Shown piece after piece: positions 1-9,491 of a DNA stretch of 64,000 bases. A program made the position numbers and the translations under genes. The stretch's first letter is position 1. Each line of letters opens with the position of its first letter. The notes beneath the pieces are model-generated. The model worked only from the letters and a program-made list of their open reading frames with translations. It did not search any database and was not told where the DNA came from. The stretch is from Flavihumibacter profundi (GTDB taxonomy: Bacteria > Bacteroidota > Bacteroidia > Chitinophagales > Chitinophagaceae), in the NCBI RefSeq assembly GCF_020076305.1, contig NZ_JAIQXE010000004.1, positions 496,001-560,000 of the forward strand, written 5' to 3'.

Positions 1-1046
1 TCATTCAGGTGCTTAACAGCATCTTTTACACGTAAAATATGCTTATCTCGTTGTGGCTGTTCTTCCGTTTGCTGATAACGGCCAATTAAAGCAGAAGAGG
101 ATAATATGGTACTCAGCGGCGTCCTGAATTCATGGGATGCCATCGACACAAAGCGCGATTTTATTTCGTTCAACTCTTTTTCTTTGTTCAGCGCCTCCTC
201 CAGTTCATGCTGCGAACGCTCCAGTTCCTGCAGGGCTTCCTTTAAGATAAGCGTCCGCTCTTCCACCTTTGTTTCAAGGTTTGCGTTTAGTTTCCGTACA
301 TCATTGGTTACTTTTTCCAGTTGTTCCTTCTGTTGCAATAATTTTATTTCAGCCTCTTTTCTTTGCGTAATATCTATAATGAAAGCAATTACAAAATTTT
401 GCTTTTTATGTTTGAAATGACTGAGGCTGATCTCAACCGGAAACTCTGAACCATCTTTCTTTTTGGCAAAGAGGTCACGCCCCTGACCCATCCTGCGATT
501 ACTGGGGTTTTCCACAAAATTTTCCCGGTATTGAACATGGTTTGCCTGAAACCGCTGTGGAATAAGCGATTCAATGGTTTTTCCAAGTAATTCATTTTTA
601 TTATAACCCAATAATCTTTCTGCTTCGGGATTACCAAGAATAATTTCCCCATTGCCATTTGTAAGAATAATTCCTTCCGTGGCAAATTCAAAAAGTGCAG
701 TAACCTGGCGCCTTTCCCTATCAAGACTCCTGTATAATTTTTTCTGGTATATAACCAGTAGCATGGTCATTATGATTACAACAGCAGAAAATAAGTGCTG
801 CAGAAATAGTTGGGGCGCAGGGATTGATGAGTCAGGGTTAAAGGACGAAACCAAAACAAGTGCAAGGCCACAAAAACCAAAAATCCGTGTATAGCTATCG
901 TCATTTAAAAATATAGTAAGCAGGATAGCTATGATATAGCCGCCATCAAAAAAGCTGTAATCGGGTTGATTGTACTGCATTACTGCAGTCACCAGGATTA
1001 CAATACAGCTGAATAAAACAAGAGGAAGAGGTTTTTCTTTAAACAT
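1..1046 (-). CDS. PAS-domain sensor histidine kinase (C-terminus beyond window)
   Basis: The reading frame runs uninterrupted from an ATG at 1046 to the window edge (348 codons). It begins with a hydrophobic region of about 110 residues that looks like several membrane segments. A PAS domain follows (segments ALFEFATEGIIL and NPEAERLLGYN), then a coiled-coil linker rich in Glu, Gln and Lys. At the end is a HisKA H-box, FVSMASHEFRTPLS, whose His is the predicted phosphorylation site. The ATP-binding domain must lie outside the window. It is therefore a membrane-attached two-component sensor; the signal is unknown and no response regulator is visible. It is read from the sequence itself because the missing stop makes it easy to overlook. 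Confidence 0.9.
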   Translation of the reverse strand, partial: MFKEKPLPLVLFSCIVILVTAVMQYNQPDYSFFDGGYIIAILLTIFLNDDSYTRIFGFCGLALVLVSSFNPDSSIPAPQLFLQHLFSAVVIIMTMLLVIYQKKLYRSLDRERRQVTALFEFATEGIILTNGNGEIILGNPEAERLLGYNKNELLGKTIESLIPQRFQANHVQYRENFVENPSNRRMGQGRDLFAKKKDGSEFPVEISLSHFKHKKQNFVIAFIIDITQRKEAEIKLLQQKEQLEKVTNDVRKLNANLETKVEERTLILKEALQELERSQHELEEALNKEKELNEIKSRFVSMASHEFRTPLSTILSSSALIGRYQQTEEQPQRDKHILRVKDAVKHLN

Positions 1047-1054
1047 ATTTAAAG

Positions 1055-1636
1055 TTACAGCAGCAAGCCGTTAATTTGTGCATATTGTAATAACAATATT
1101 GTTTTAGCATCCTTTATTTCACCAGATCTTACCATTGCCAGTGCATCTTTAAAATTGTATTCAAGCACTTCAATATCTTCATGGTCTTGTGCCACTCCAC
1201 CACCTTTACCCAATTTCATTTCCTTTTCATAAGCAGCAACAAAAAAATGGAGGATTTCAGTGACAGAGCCTGGTGACATATACGCTTCAAATATTTTTTC
1301 AACATCTTTAATTTTATAACCAGTCTCTTCTTCAGTTTCGCGCCTGATACAATCTTCAGGATGGTCGTTATCCAAAAGTCCGGCACAAGCTTCAATAAGC
1401 ATACCGGTTTCATTACCATTAATGTAGGTTGGCAACCTGAATTGCCTGGTGAGAATTACAGTTCCGGCTTGTTTATTATACAATAATATTGTTGCACCAT
1501 TTCCCCGGTCATATGCTTCACGGTTAAGCTGTTGCCATACACCATTATTATCACGGTAATCAAAAATGATCTTCTTAAGTATATACCAATTATCAGATAA
1601 TATTTTTGTCTCGAGGATTTTTACGCGATCATTCAT
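1055..1636 (-). CDS. nudK: NudK-type Nudix hydrolase (GDP-mannose pyrophosphatase family)
   Basis: A 193-residue protein of the usual NudK length. It shows the NudK-specific opening KILSDNWY, the YDRGNGATILLYN strand, and the Nudix box region AGLLDNDHPEDCIRRETEEETGY. The conserved REtxEExG helix carries the metal-binding glutamates. The later MSPGSVTE and GGGVAQDHEDIEVLE segments match the family as well. Known members hydrolyse GDP-mannose to mannose-1-phosphate and GMP in the cytoplasm. It ends 8 bp before the histidine kinase start on the same strand, so the two may be cotranscribed. Substrate is inferred from family, not shown. Confidence 0.88.
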   Translation of the reverse strand: MNDRVKILETKILSDNWYILKKIIFDYRDNNGVWQQLNREAYDRGNGATILLYNKQAGTVILTRQFRLPTYINGNETGMLIEACAGLLDNDHPEDCIRRETEEETGYKIKDVEKIFEAYMSPGSVTEILHFFVAAYEKEMKLGKGGGVAQDHEDIEVLEYNFKDALAMVRSGEIKDAKTILLLQYAQINGLLL

Positions 1637-1951
1637 GAATTACTAATTGATACAACGTAATTTAATTATTCCGTTTAGGATATCTACTAAAAAACAGTTA
1701 GTTAAACTACTAATTTTACTGAAATGCAGGCTGGTATTGGGTACAACTACTCGACAATAGCAGTCCATTCATCGAAAAAACACTATCAATACTTGTATTT
1801 TCCGAATTCTGAAACAATCTTTGTACAGTTGATCGGTAATAATGTAACCTGCGCGGCAGGAAAATTTTTAAAAATTCCAAAATCTTTGAAAACCAAAGTT
1901 TCGCAACAATACCTATGAGGAATATATATTTCCTTACCCACAGTTGATTTT
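1637..1951. other. Intergenic region of 315 bp, no supported gene
   Basis: AT-rich divergent spacer between nudK and the secreted protein at 1952. A 64-codon open frame at 1724-1918 has no recognisable features and I do not call it. A TTG at 1793 followed about 20 bases later by a TCTTTG-like element (1815-1823) could be a Bacteroidota-type promoter for the 1952 gene, but the match is weak. Confidence 0.4.
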
Positions 1952-3268
1952 ATGAAAACTTTGTACCCCCATTTGTCTAGCCAGGTTTTGGTAAACAAAA
2001 TTAAAACATTCATCTTGATAGCTTTCCTGCTATCCTCCGGATCTATCTCCGCCCAAAATATCAGTTTTACGAATTACAAATTAATCGGTGGTGCCGCTGG
2101 TCAGAGAGGTGCCATGTATCGCTTCAGCTCTGTAACACAGGATGTTTTCGGCAAACCTGTTTCTGATTGTATCATAAAAATTGAAGGTATAACACCCGGT
2201 GTAACCCTGAAACAAATTAACCATGATGCAGCCGGCCATATTTCTTCTTTCCAGCCTGAAGTTGAATACCAGGATATTAACGGGCCCTCATGGATTGAAT
2301 TCAGCTTCACTTTCGTTCCCCATAACTCTTCAAGTACACAATACAACAATTACCATAATATTCCTGAGATCACTACATCTGTATCAGGACTTAATAATTT
2401 CGGATCAGCACAGGAATTTGCAGAATGTAATCTTGGCCCGGATAGCAAGATTGTATACGATTCAGAAATCACTAACCTGATGATTTCAGCCACCGGTACC
2501 GGATTTCGCGCTGAAAACAAATGGGGTACTGAAAATGGCACAAAAAACAAAATAAACAATACCGATAAGCTGAGCATTGTGAACAAGAATATTTCAGTTA
2601 TCAGGATCAAAATCGGTATCAACAGAAATAATAATAACTGGGGTGGAACCAGCAAGTACACGATCGAATTGAAGGATGCCGGTCCCGATTTGACAAAAGT
2701 ATATATGCCAAATATAGTAGGCTTCCAGGCAAGGATGCAACAAGACCAGGTTCAACTGGCATGGTCCAGTCCTAACCAGGATAACCTGCAGGATATTTCA
2801 GTAGAAAAAAGCCTTGATGGTGAGATTTTCAGGCAAGTTGGCAGCTTCAGAAAAACTGAAATGGAAAAAGATGGTTTGTTTGAGTTTACTGATGAGGCAA
2901 AATCATCGACTACAATGGGGGCTGTATTTTATCGTTTGCGTACCAGGGACATGCAGGGTAATTTTGAATATTCTTCTGTTAAAATGGTTGTCCTTAAAAA
3001 GAAAGATGACTTCATAAAAACAGATATCAGTATGGACCCGGTTACTGGAGTATCAGTATTGTTGACTCCGCTGGGATGGCAACAGAAAGACATTTCTGCC
3101 GAAGTCTTTAATGCGCAAGGTGAACTGGTGAAAAAAATCACTGAAAAGAAAGCTTCAGCCCAAATGAACCTTGAAATGAAGGATCTTCCTGCCGGTGCCT
3201 ATGTAGTTCGATTCACCTGTGGAAAGCAATACTCAACTCAATACATTATTCATTCCGAAAGCCTGTAA
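1952..3268 (+). CDS. Secreted protein with T9SS-like C-terminal sorting tail
   Basis: A 438-residue protein of unknown function. Residues 1-35 form a Sec signal peptide ending at SAQ. The middle is rich in Asn, Thr and Gly and beta-strand prone. From about residue 255 a fibronectin-III or Ig-like segment (VQLAWSSPNQDN, then an SLDGEIF motif) is typical of exported Bacteroidota proteins. The last ~75 residues have the layout of a type A sorting domain: VFNAQGELV, then LPAGAYVVRF, then a short basic and aromatic end. I infer export through the type IX secretion system and surface attachment or release. No enzyme motif was recognised. It stands alone and converges on the glutaminase gene across a strong terminator. 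Confidence 0.75.
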   Translation: MKTLYPHLSSQVLVNKIKTFILIAFLLSSGSISAQNISFTNYKLIGGAAGQRGAMYRFSSVTQDVFGKPVSDCIIKIEGITPGVTLKQINHDAAGHISSFQPEVEYQDINGPSWIEFSFTFVPHNSSSTQYNNYHNIPEITTSVSGLNNFGSAQEFAECNLGPDSKIVYDSEITNLMISATGTGFRAENKWGTENGTKNKINNTDKLSIVNKNISVIRIKIGINRNNNNWGGTSKYTIELKDAGPDLTKVYMPNIVGFQARMQQDQVQLAWSSPNQDNLQDISVEKSLDGEIFRQVGSFRKTEMEKDGLFEFTDEAKSSTTMGAVFYRLRTRDMQGNFEYSSVKMVVLKKKDDFIKTDISMDPVTGVSVLLTPLGWQQKDISAEVFNAQGELVKKITEKKASAQMNLEMKDLPAGAYVVRFTCGKQYSTQYIIHSESL

Positions 3269-3334
3269 GCATTCGCAGTATTCTGTGCAAGCTTATTATT
3301 CAAATATTTTACGCTGCCATTCATAGTACTACCA

Positions 3335-3376
3335 AAAGTAAAAACCAGTTCCAAACAGGAAACTGGTTTTTACTTT
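3335..3376. terminator. Bidirectional Rho-independent terminator
   Basis: A perfect 16-bp inverted repeat (3335-3350 with 3361-3376) surrounds a 10-nt loop. Each arm has an A or T run at its outer side, so either strand gives a stem followed by a U-rich tract. It lies between the converging genes ending at 3268 (+) and 3409 (-), where a shared terminator is expected. Confidence 0.88.
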
Positions 3377-3408
3377 ATTTAGCAATAATTTCAGGACTAT
3401 TAACAGGA

Positions 3409-5883
3409 TTATTTCCCGGGCTTCATTTTTGCTTCAAGCATCTTGATGAAATACCCTCCAACTACGCTCCTGGCCTGGAATCCAACCATTTTTCCGTCAG
3501 TGGTCTCATGCCAATCGCTTAAAGGTACCCTGGAAGGTGTTTCATTGGCATAGCGGAATACCGGGGCAACAATAGCTTCAAATTTTTTCCGGTCATCTGT
3601 CAGTACGGAAGTCCAGAGAATCCAATCTGATTTTGTATATGTCTTCCGGCTGTCTAGCGGTAATCCGTAGATGTTTTGCCTGGTCAGGTAATAGTCAATC
3701 TCTTTCTCATATACCGATTTTGGGAAAAGGCCCAGTCCCAGCAACTTATCCCACACCAGGTTGTATTTCTGGCTCCAGGTGCCTTTACTTTCAAAGGTCA
3801 GGGCATAATGGTCGCCATCATCAGCAAGCTGCATCCATTTCTGCGCCATTTCCCTGGCCATAGACTGGTATTTTGCGGCAACCTCCGTAAATCCGAGCTG
3901 GTCGGCCATCTGCGCATACCCACCCAGGGCAACAATCGCCTTAACCGATAAATTTGCATTCCTGGCTAAGTGCCCGGCAAAATCATCCGTACAGAGCTGG
4001 TTGGCAGGATCAAATCCTTCTTTGGAAAGGTAGTCGGCCCAGGCACTTAAGGTTGCCCAGTGTTTTTTTGCGTAACCGGCATTTTTTTCCACCTTCACTA
4101 TTGCTGCTGTGAGAATGAGCATATTGCCACATTCTTCCACTGGCATGTCTTCCCCATAGGTTTGTCCGTTGGCCAGCGGATAAGTCCCGAGGTCATGGGC
4201 TGCAAAAGGTTTGGTCCATTTGCCAGATTCGCTGTAATAAAATATTCCATTCAGCATACCCTTCAGCAGATCAGGATTATACAAAAGGAATAATGGAGCA
4301 GAAGGATAAGTTACATCCACCGTATTTATGGAACCGTTACTGAAATTTTCCTTAGACAGGAAAAGAATTTCACCATCCGGGCTCTTAAGCAATTTATGGG
4401 CGGCTATACTTTGCCGGTAAGCCAATGATACCAACTGGGCATATTGATCACCACCGGCATCCCGGGCATCTTTTTGCATTTGCTGGTCGAATGCTGTACA
4501 TTTCTTAACAACAGACGGATATTCTACCAGTGCATTTACCAATTGTTGTTCAAAAGATATGGTGCCATCTGAATTCCACCAGGGCCGAAGGTATTTCTTG
4601 AAAAATTGCACCGAATACACATCATTATAGCCTAGCAGAAATAGTTGTTCTTTTGCAGAACCACCTACATCGCCCAGGTTCGCAACAGTATTTAATATAA
4701 GGTGCTTCCCTTCCGCCTTACCAGCAATAGTCGCACCTGATGAGTTGGTTACAGCCTGGATAATCCCTGCACCTTTAGGAGCTGCAAAATAAAAATAGCC
4801 CCAGTCAATACGCAAGTCATCGCCTTTTTTTTGCAGAACAGGTTGTTCCTTTGTTCCCGACTTAAGAATTGATAAATTACCCGAAAAATATTTTTCTGCA
4901 ACGACTGGCTGAGCAGCCGTATTAGTAGCAATATCTGTGGAAGCATCCAGGTAGAGTTTTACTTTATGCATTTTCCCATCATTTGATTTCACCTGGGCAT
5001 TCACATATGAAACAGGCCTGGATAAAAGGTTGAGGTCATTCATCAATAAAGGGGAAGTGAAACTAAGGGTTAAGTCTACTTTTCCACAAACAAATGAATA
5101 GCTTGTTTGTGTTGCTGTAATCCGGTAGCCTTTTTGTATGGCCTTTGTTTCTTGCTTGCTGGCGGAAGATTTGGATTCGGTGACCAGGCCAGCATCGAGC
5201 CAGGCCCCACCATCAGTATTTTCAACGTGAATGGCAAGCAGGTTCTCCCCTTTTTTAAGGCTCCTGGTAATTACTTCATTTATGGGTATGATAACGAATT
5301 TATGGGTCCAGCCTGTTAGTTTATATACCAATTCTCCATTCAGGTATACTTCAACGTTATCATCGTGCTGCAACTTTAGGAAAAGCGGTTGTGTAATAGT
5401 TTCATTAATTAAGAATTTCCTGCGCATCCATATGTTTTTTGAAGTCCACAGTGTCTTTACCTGGTCCTTTTCATCACCAAAAGGGGCAATACCTTTTTTC
5501 CAGTTTGATTCATCATATGCTGGTAGTATCCAATCACGCGAAGGCATAGTTTCGGTATAAGAAGCTGCATAATTCAATTCATCCCCTGCCGGCAAAATGG
5601 TAGTGTAGTTTTTTTCCTCATCGCCCATAAACCGGTAGAAATTACCATCTACGCTGATCTTCCCTAGCAGGGAATGACCAGTGCCAGTCCAATGTTTGGT
5701 AGTTGACCCGTTTAACTGGTCAGTTGTAGACCAGATACTAAAATAAGGATCATGGGTTATGAGTGGGTAAGCTGGCGGACGTAGTTGCTGGGCCTTCAGA
5801 TTTTCGGCAAAAATGGAAAACAATAATATTATTATAAATATTATTTTAGGATTTCTAGCGGAAATGGTAAACCGATTATTCAT
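3409..5883 (-). CDS. Exported glutaminase-family protein (DUF4964/5127/4965/1793 type)
   Basis: An 824-residue exported protein with a signal peptide ending near FAENLKAQ. The opening LRPPAYPLITHDPYFSIWS is the signature of the DUF4964 domain of bacterial and fungal glutaminase A-like proteins. A galactose-binding-like insert follows (about residues 120-240, with WMRRKF and GGAWLDAG). The C-terminal half is an alpha/alpha-barrel-like region (MPVEECGNMLIL, GYAQMADQLGF, WHETTDGKMVGFQARSVVGG). Characterised fungal relatives hydrolyse L-glutamine, but most bacterial members are untested and the fold resembles glycoside hydrolases. It is followed 3' only by the terminator and lies 12 bp after the GH5-like gene, so the two are probably one operon. 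Confidence 0.85.
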   Translation of the reverse strand: MNNRFTISARNPKIIFIIILLFSIFAENLKAQQLRPPAYPLITHDPYFSIWSTTDQLNGSTTKHWTGTGHSLLGKISVDGNFYRFMGDEEKNYTTILPAGDELNYAASYTETMPSRDWILPAYDESNWKKGIAPFGDEKDQVKTLWTSKNIWMRRKFLINETITQPLFLKLQHDDNVEVYLNGELVYKLTGWTHKFVIIPINEVITRSLKKGENLLAIHVENTDGGAWLDAGLVTESKSSASKQETKAIQKGYRITATQTSYSFVCGKVDLTLSFTSPLLMNDLNLLSRPVSYVNAQVKSNDGKMHKVKLYLDASTDIATNTAAQPVVAEKYFSGNLSILKSGTKEQPVLQKKGDDLRIDWGYFYFAAPKGAGIIQAVTNSSGATIAGKAEGKHLILNTVANLGDVGGSAKEQLFLLGYNDVYSVQFFKKYLRPWWNSDGTISFEQQLVNALVEYPSVVKKCTAFDQQMQKDARDAGGDQYAQLVSLAYRQSIAAHKLLKSPDGEILFLSKENFSNGSINTVDVTYPSAPLFLLYNPDLLKGMLNGIFYYSESGKWTKPFAAHDLGTYPLANGQTYGEDMPVEECGNMLILTAAIVKVEKNAGYAKKHWATLSAWADYLSKEGFDPANQLCTDDFAGHLARNANLSVKAIVALGGYAQMADQLGFTEVAAKYQSMAREMAQKWMQLADDGDHYALTFESKGTWSQKYNLVWDKLLGLGLFPKSVYEKEIDYYLTRQNIYGLPLDSRKTYTKSDWILWTSVLTDDRKKFEAIVAPVFRYANETPSRVPLSDWHETTDGKMVGFQARSVVGGYFIKMLEAKMKPGK

Positions 5884-5894
5884 TTTCTGTTTTA

Positions 5895-7001
5895 TTATTT
5901 TGTTCCTGTAAGCGTTTTAATCAGCTCAGTTTCTTCAGGATCGAAGGCAGAACCGTCTTTCCGGAAGATATCGTGAAACCAGATTTTGGGTTCTTTACCA
6001 TCCGGCATGGGTGTATCCCAGGCGTAGATTGTATTTGTTTTACCTGCAACCAGTCCCCAATTGATAGCACCCACATTTTTTTCCTTAAGCAGGGGAAGGA
6101 TATTTTCGAACTTGCTATTGCGGGTTCGGGCCATATATTCAGTACAGATCAGAGGCTTGCCATTGGCCTTTAATACTTCAATAGTGCGCCTGTGCATGGG
6201 CTCTTCCTCGTAATCGTGGTAGGTAATTACATCAGAATGCGACAAAATCAACTGGTTAAATTTTTCCAGGCTCCAGTCATATATGCCTACAGAAACAGGC
6301 TGGTCTGGATTGGCTTCTTCTGCCCAACGGAAAACATTGGTCAATAAAGGAAAGGAGCTATCTCCTTTACCAGAGTTGCCCGGCTCGTTATACAGGTCCC
6401 ATAAAAGTATCCTTGCGTCATTTTTGAAATAACCCATTATTGCTTTTACATAAGATTCCAATAAAGGGAAAAGTGTTGAATCTTTTGAATACGGATCACC
6501 CGGATCCTGCATCCAGCCAGAATTGTGTACACCAGGTTTCGGTGCGGGCTGAGTGCCGGTTTTAGGGTCTTTATTCCAGCAATCATCAAAGAATACGAAA
6601 ATAGTTTTGATGCCATAAGAATTCGCAATGGTGAGGTATTGGTCAAGCCGCCCGATAAAACCAGCCTTATCGGCTTCCCAGGCCTTATGGTGCAGGTAAA
6701 CCCGCATGGTATTCATCCCGATCTGGCTAGCCCATTGCAATTCCCTTGAAATAGTAGTGGAATCAAAAGTTTCAGCCTGCCACATTTCCAACTGGTTAAT
6801 AGCAGTACTGGGAATAAAATCAGCACCCACTATCCATTTTTGCCGGCTGTACCAGGAATTTGCTTTTTCGGCAGACCATACCTTTCTGGCAGTTAGGTCG
6901 GAAGATAGTTCAACTGGCTTTGAAGCGATTTGATTACAGGAAGCCAATACCAGGATTGAGTAAACAATCGAAATGAGGCCACTAAGGAAATTAATCCGCA
7001 T
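5895..7001 (-). CDS. GH5-like glycoside hydrolase lipoprotein
   Basis: A TIM-barrel glycosidase of 368 residues when started at the ATG at 7001. That start is chosen because it places a clean lipoprotein signal at the N-terminus with lipobox LASC (Cys 22); the longer frame opens with GTG and gives a poor leader. The general acid/base Glu is predicted in LWDLYNEPG and the nucleophile Glu in ICTEYMAR, spaced as in clan GH-A. The GMNTMRVYLHH strand and the IFVFFDDCW segment fit GH5-type enzymes often annotated as 1,4-beta-xylanases or mannanases in Bacteroidota. The substrate cannot be set from sequence. It is likely anchored in the outer or inner membrane and cotranscribed with the downstream glutaminase-family gene. 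Confidence 0.8.
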   Translation of the reverse strand: MRINFLSGLISIVYSILVLASCNQIASKPVELSSDLTARKVWSAEKANSWYSRQKWIVGADFIPSTAINQLEMWQAETFDSTTISRELQWASQIGMNTMRVYLHHKAWEADKAGFIGRLDQYLTIANSYGIKTIFVFFDDCWNKDPKTGTQPAPKPGVHNSGWMQDPGDPYSKDSTLFPLLESYVKAIMGYFKNDARILLWDLYNEPGNSGKGDSSFPLLTNVFRWAEEANPDQPVSVGIYDWSLEKFNQLILSHSDVITYHDYEEEPMHRRTIEVLKANGKPLICTEYMARTRNSKFENILPLLKEKNVGAINWGLVAGKTNTIYAWDTPMPDGKEPKIWFHDIFRKDGSAFDPEETELIKTLTGTK

Positions 7002-7124
7002 AATATTTTTTTGAAAATGGTGAAGTTTAAAGTTAAGCGAATAGGTCATTAGTTGAACAGTCACAACAGGCTTAAATCAGGGGATTAAGGAAACAATTAA
7101 AAGTCTAATTTTAGGGGATACAAT

Positions 7125-8234
7125 ATGAAACCAGCAAGTAATATGCGCCCCCTTTTTTCCTGCCTTAACTTACTGCTGCTTGCAATGACGTTTTTATCCT
7201 GCCGGCAAAAAACTGAATCAACCCAACCAACCATTGAAAAAATCACAGAATCAGTTTACGCTTCAGGCACCATTAAAAGTCGCAACCAATACCAACTCTA
7301 TGCTACGGTAAATGGCATAATCAAGGACATTTATGTAAAGGAGGGGGACACTGTTAAAAAGGGTAGCCCATTGATGAAAATACAGAATGAAACCGCCAGG
7401 CTAATGTCTGAAAATGCGAGGATTGCCGCTGATTATGCCGATGTAACCAATAATGCTGATAAACTTGAGGAATTAAAGGTTAATATCAGTGTTATTCAAA
7501 GCAAGTTAAAGAATGACTCATCGCTTTATGAAAGGCAAAAAAACCTATGGGCATCAGGTATAGGTACCCGTAATGAACTGGAGCAGCGCGAGCTTGCTGT
7601 TACGAATTCAAGAAGCAATTATGAAGCTGCATTATTGCGCTATAATGAGTTAAAGAAACAAATTGAGTTTACTGCCAAGCAATCAAAAAAATCACTGCAA
7701 ATTTCATCTGTACAGGAAAATGACTTTATCATTAAAAGTGAAAGCTATGGGAAAGTATACGACATCCTTAAAGAAAAAGGGGAAACGGTGAACCAGCAAA
7801 GTCCGGTTGCAGTAATTGGTGATCCATCTGATTTCCTTGTGGAATTGCAGGTAGATGAATATGATATAGCTAAAATTAGACTCGGGCAATTGGTAATTAT
7901 TAGTCTTGATAGTTATAAAGGGGATGTATTTGAAGCTGTCATAGATAAAATATATCCTATCCTGGATGAAAGGTCGCGTTCCTTTATAGTTGAAGCTTCA
8001 TTCACCAAAAAGCCACCGGTACTTTTTCCCTTCCTTTCTGCAGAAGCGAATATCGTTATCAGGACCAAAGAAAAAGCCCTGACTATTCCACGCAATTACC
8101 TGGTGGATGACAATTACGTACTGACTGGAAAAAAAGAAAAAAAGGAAGTTAAAGTTGGCATTAAGGATTACCGCAAAGCAGAAATCATCAGTGGCCTTCA
8201 GGAAGGAGAAACAATTATGAAGCCAGACGAATGA
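7125..8234 (+). CDS. HlyD/RND-type periplasmic adaptor lipoprotein of an ABC exporter
   Basis: A 369-residue membrane-fusion protein with lipobox FLSC (Cys 26). The biotinyl-lipoyl-like segment NGIIKDIYVKEGDTVKKGSP comes first, then a coiled coil (about residues 85-200), then the second lipoyl half SYGKVYDILKEKGETVNQ and a beta-barrel region ending in GLQEGETIMKP. It links the inner membrane pump to an outer membrane channel. The stop overlaps the permease start by 4 bp (ATGA), which indicates translational coupling. No TolC-type gene lies beside this operon, so it must use a channel encoded elsewhere, perhaps the one at 42903. Confidence 0.88.
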   Translation: MKPASNMRPLFSCLNLLLLAMTFLSCRQKTESTQPTIEKITESVYASGTIKSRNQYQLYATVNGIIKDIYVKEGDTVKKGSPLMKIQNETARLMSENARIAADYADVTNNADKLEELKVNISVIQSKLKNDSSLYERQKNLWASGIGTRNELEQRELAVTNSRSNYEAALLRYNELKKQIEFTAKQSKKSLQISSVQENDFIIKSESYGKVYDILKEKGETVNQQSPVAVIGDPSDFLVELQVDEYDIAKIRLGQLVIISLDSYKGDVFEAVIDKIYPILDERSRSFIVEASFTKKPPVLFPFLSAEANIVIRTKEKALTIPRNYLVDDNYVLTGKKEKKEVKVGIKDYRKAEIISGLQEGETIMKPDE

Positions 8235-9490
8235 ATACCAAACTAATTTTCAATATCGCCATTTCAATGTTGCTGGCAAGATGGAGGCAAACCCTTGTTG
8301 CAGCAATCGGAGTGACATTCAGCATAACCATGTTCGTTACTTTATTGAGTTTTATGACCGGACTCAATAAAATGCTGGATGCATTGATTTTGAACCGTAC
8401 AGCCCATGTGCGCATATACAATGAAATTAAACCCAATGAGCGGCAGCCGTTGAATAGTTCACCTGGATTCAGTGACAGCTACAATTTTATTCAATCGGTA
8501 AAAGCCGGGAACAGCAGGCAATCTATATACAATAGTGAGGCAATCATGAAGCAGGTGAAAAATGACCCTCGCGTATTGGGTTTATCGCCAAAGATCACTG
8601 CGCAGGTATTTTTCAATGAAGGCAATATTGATATTACCGGTGTTATTTATGGTATAGATATCGAAGCAGAGAGCCGGTTATTTTTTTTCAATGACTACAT
8701 TGTGAAAGGTAATTCCGCTGATATTAAAAACTTATCCAATACCATTGTTTTGGGTAAGGGCCTGGCGGAACAGTTACTTGCAGATATCGGAGATGTAGTA
8801 CAAGTGACGACCTCAAAGGGTGAATTATTCCGTTTAAAAGTGGTAGGCTATTTTCAATCGGGTATCCAGCAAATGGATAAAACCCAAAGTTTTGCATCAA
8901 TTGCTACAACACAGAAACTTCTGGGCGAACCCAAAAACTATATTACCGATATCCAGGTAAAATTGAAAGACATTAACCAGGCCCCGGTAGTTGCGAAAGA
9001 ATATGCAAAAACCTTCCAGGCTGATGCGGAAGATATACAAACTGCCAATTCCCAATTTGAAACCGGCACAACAGTCCGGACCATCATTTCCTATTCCGTT
9101 GGCATCACATTGCTGATTGTTGCCGGTTTCGGCATTTACAATATCCTGAATATGATGATTTATGAAAAAATGGATTCCATTGCAATATTAAAAGCGACCG
9201 GGTTTTCAGGTCGGGATGTTAACTGGATATTTCTGGTGATTGCTTTGAGTATTGGCTTTTTTGGTGGATTAACAGGATTGTTTTTGGGTTTCTTATTGTC
9301 AAATGTAATTGACAATATTCCTTTTAATACTGCAGCCTTGCCGACCGTAAAAACCTACCCCATCAATTATAATCCGGTGTATTATTTTATTGGCGCAGTT
9401 TTCTCGCTGGTCACGACTTATTTCGCCGGATATTTTCCGGCTCGAAAAGCCAGCAAAGTAGACCCGGTAGTTATTATAAGAGGAAAATAA
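8231..9490 (+). CDS. ABC transporter permease, FtsX/MacB family
   Basis: A 419-residue permease. One membrane segment near the N-terminus (after the LLARWRQTLVAAIGVTFSI stretch) is followed by a large periplasmic MacB-PCD domain of about 230 residues. Three hydrophobic segments close the protein, with the FtsX motif IAILKATGFSGRDV between the first two and the end PARKASKVDPVVIIRGK. This is the mechanotransmission type of ABC permease, which drives export or lipoprotein movement rather than carrying substrate through the membrane. It overlaps the adaptor gene by 4 bp and the ATPase start follows 1 bp after its stop. Confidence 0.9.
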   Translation: MNTKLIFNIAISMLLARWRQTLVAAIGVTFSITMFVTLLSFMTGLNKMLDALILNRTAHVRIYNEIKPNERQPLNSSPGFSDSYNFIQSVKAGNSRQSIYNSEAIMKQVKNDPRVLGLSPKITAQVFFNEGNIDITGVIYGIDIEAESRLFFFNDYIVKGNSADIKNLSNTIVLGKGLAEQLLADIGDVVQVTTSKGELFRLKVVGYFQSGIQQMDKTQSFASIATTQKLLGEPKNYITDIQVKLKDINQAPVVAKEYAKTFQADAEDIQTANSQFETGTTVRTIISYSVGITLLIVAGFGIYNILNMMIYEKMDSIAILKATGFSGRDVNWIFLVIALSIGFFGGLTGLFLGFLLSNVIDNIPFNTAALPTVKTYPINYNPVYYFIGAVFSLVTTYFAGYFPARKASKVDPVVIIRGK

Positions 9491-9491
9491 T

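Noticed and set aside
1724-1918. 64-codon plus-strand frame before the T9SS-like gene
   Set aside because: No signal peptide, motif or start context; overlaps a region that looks like a promoter spacer.
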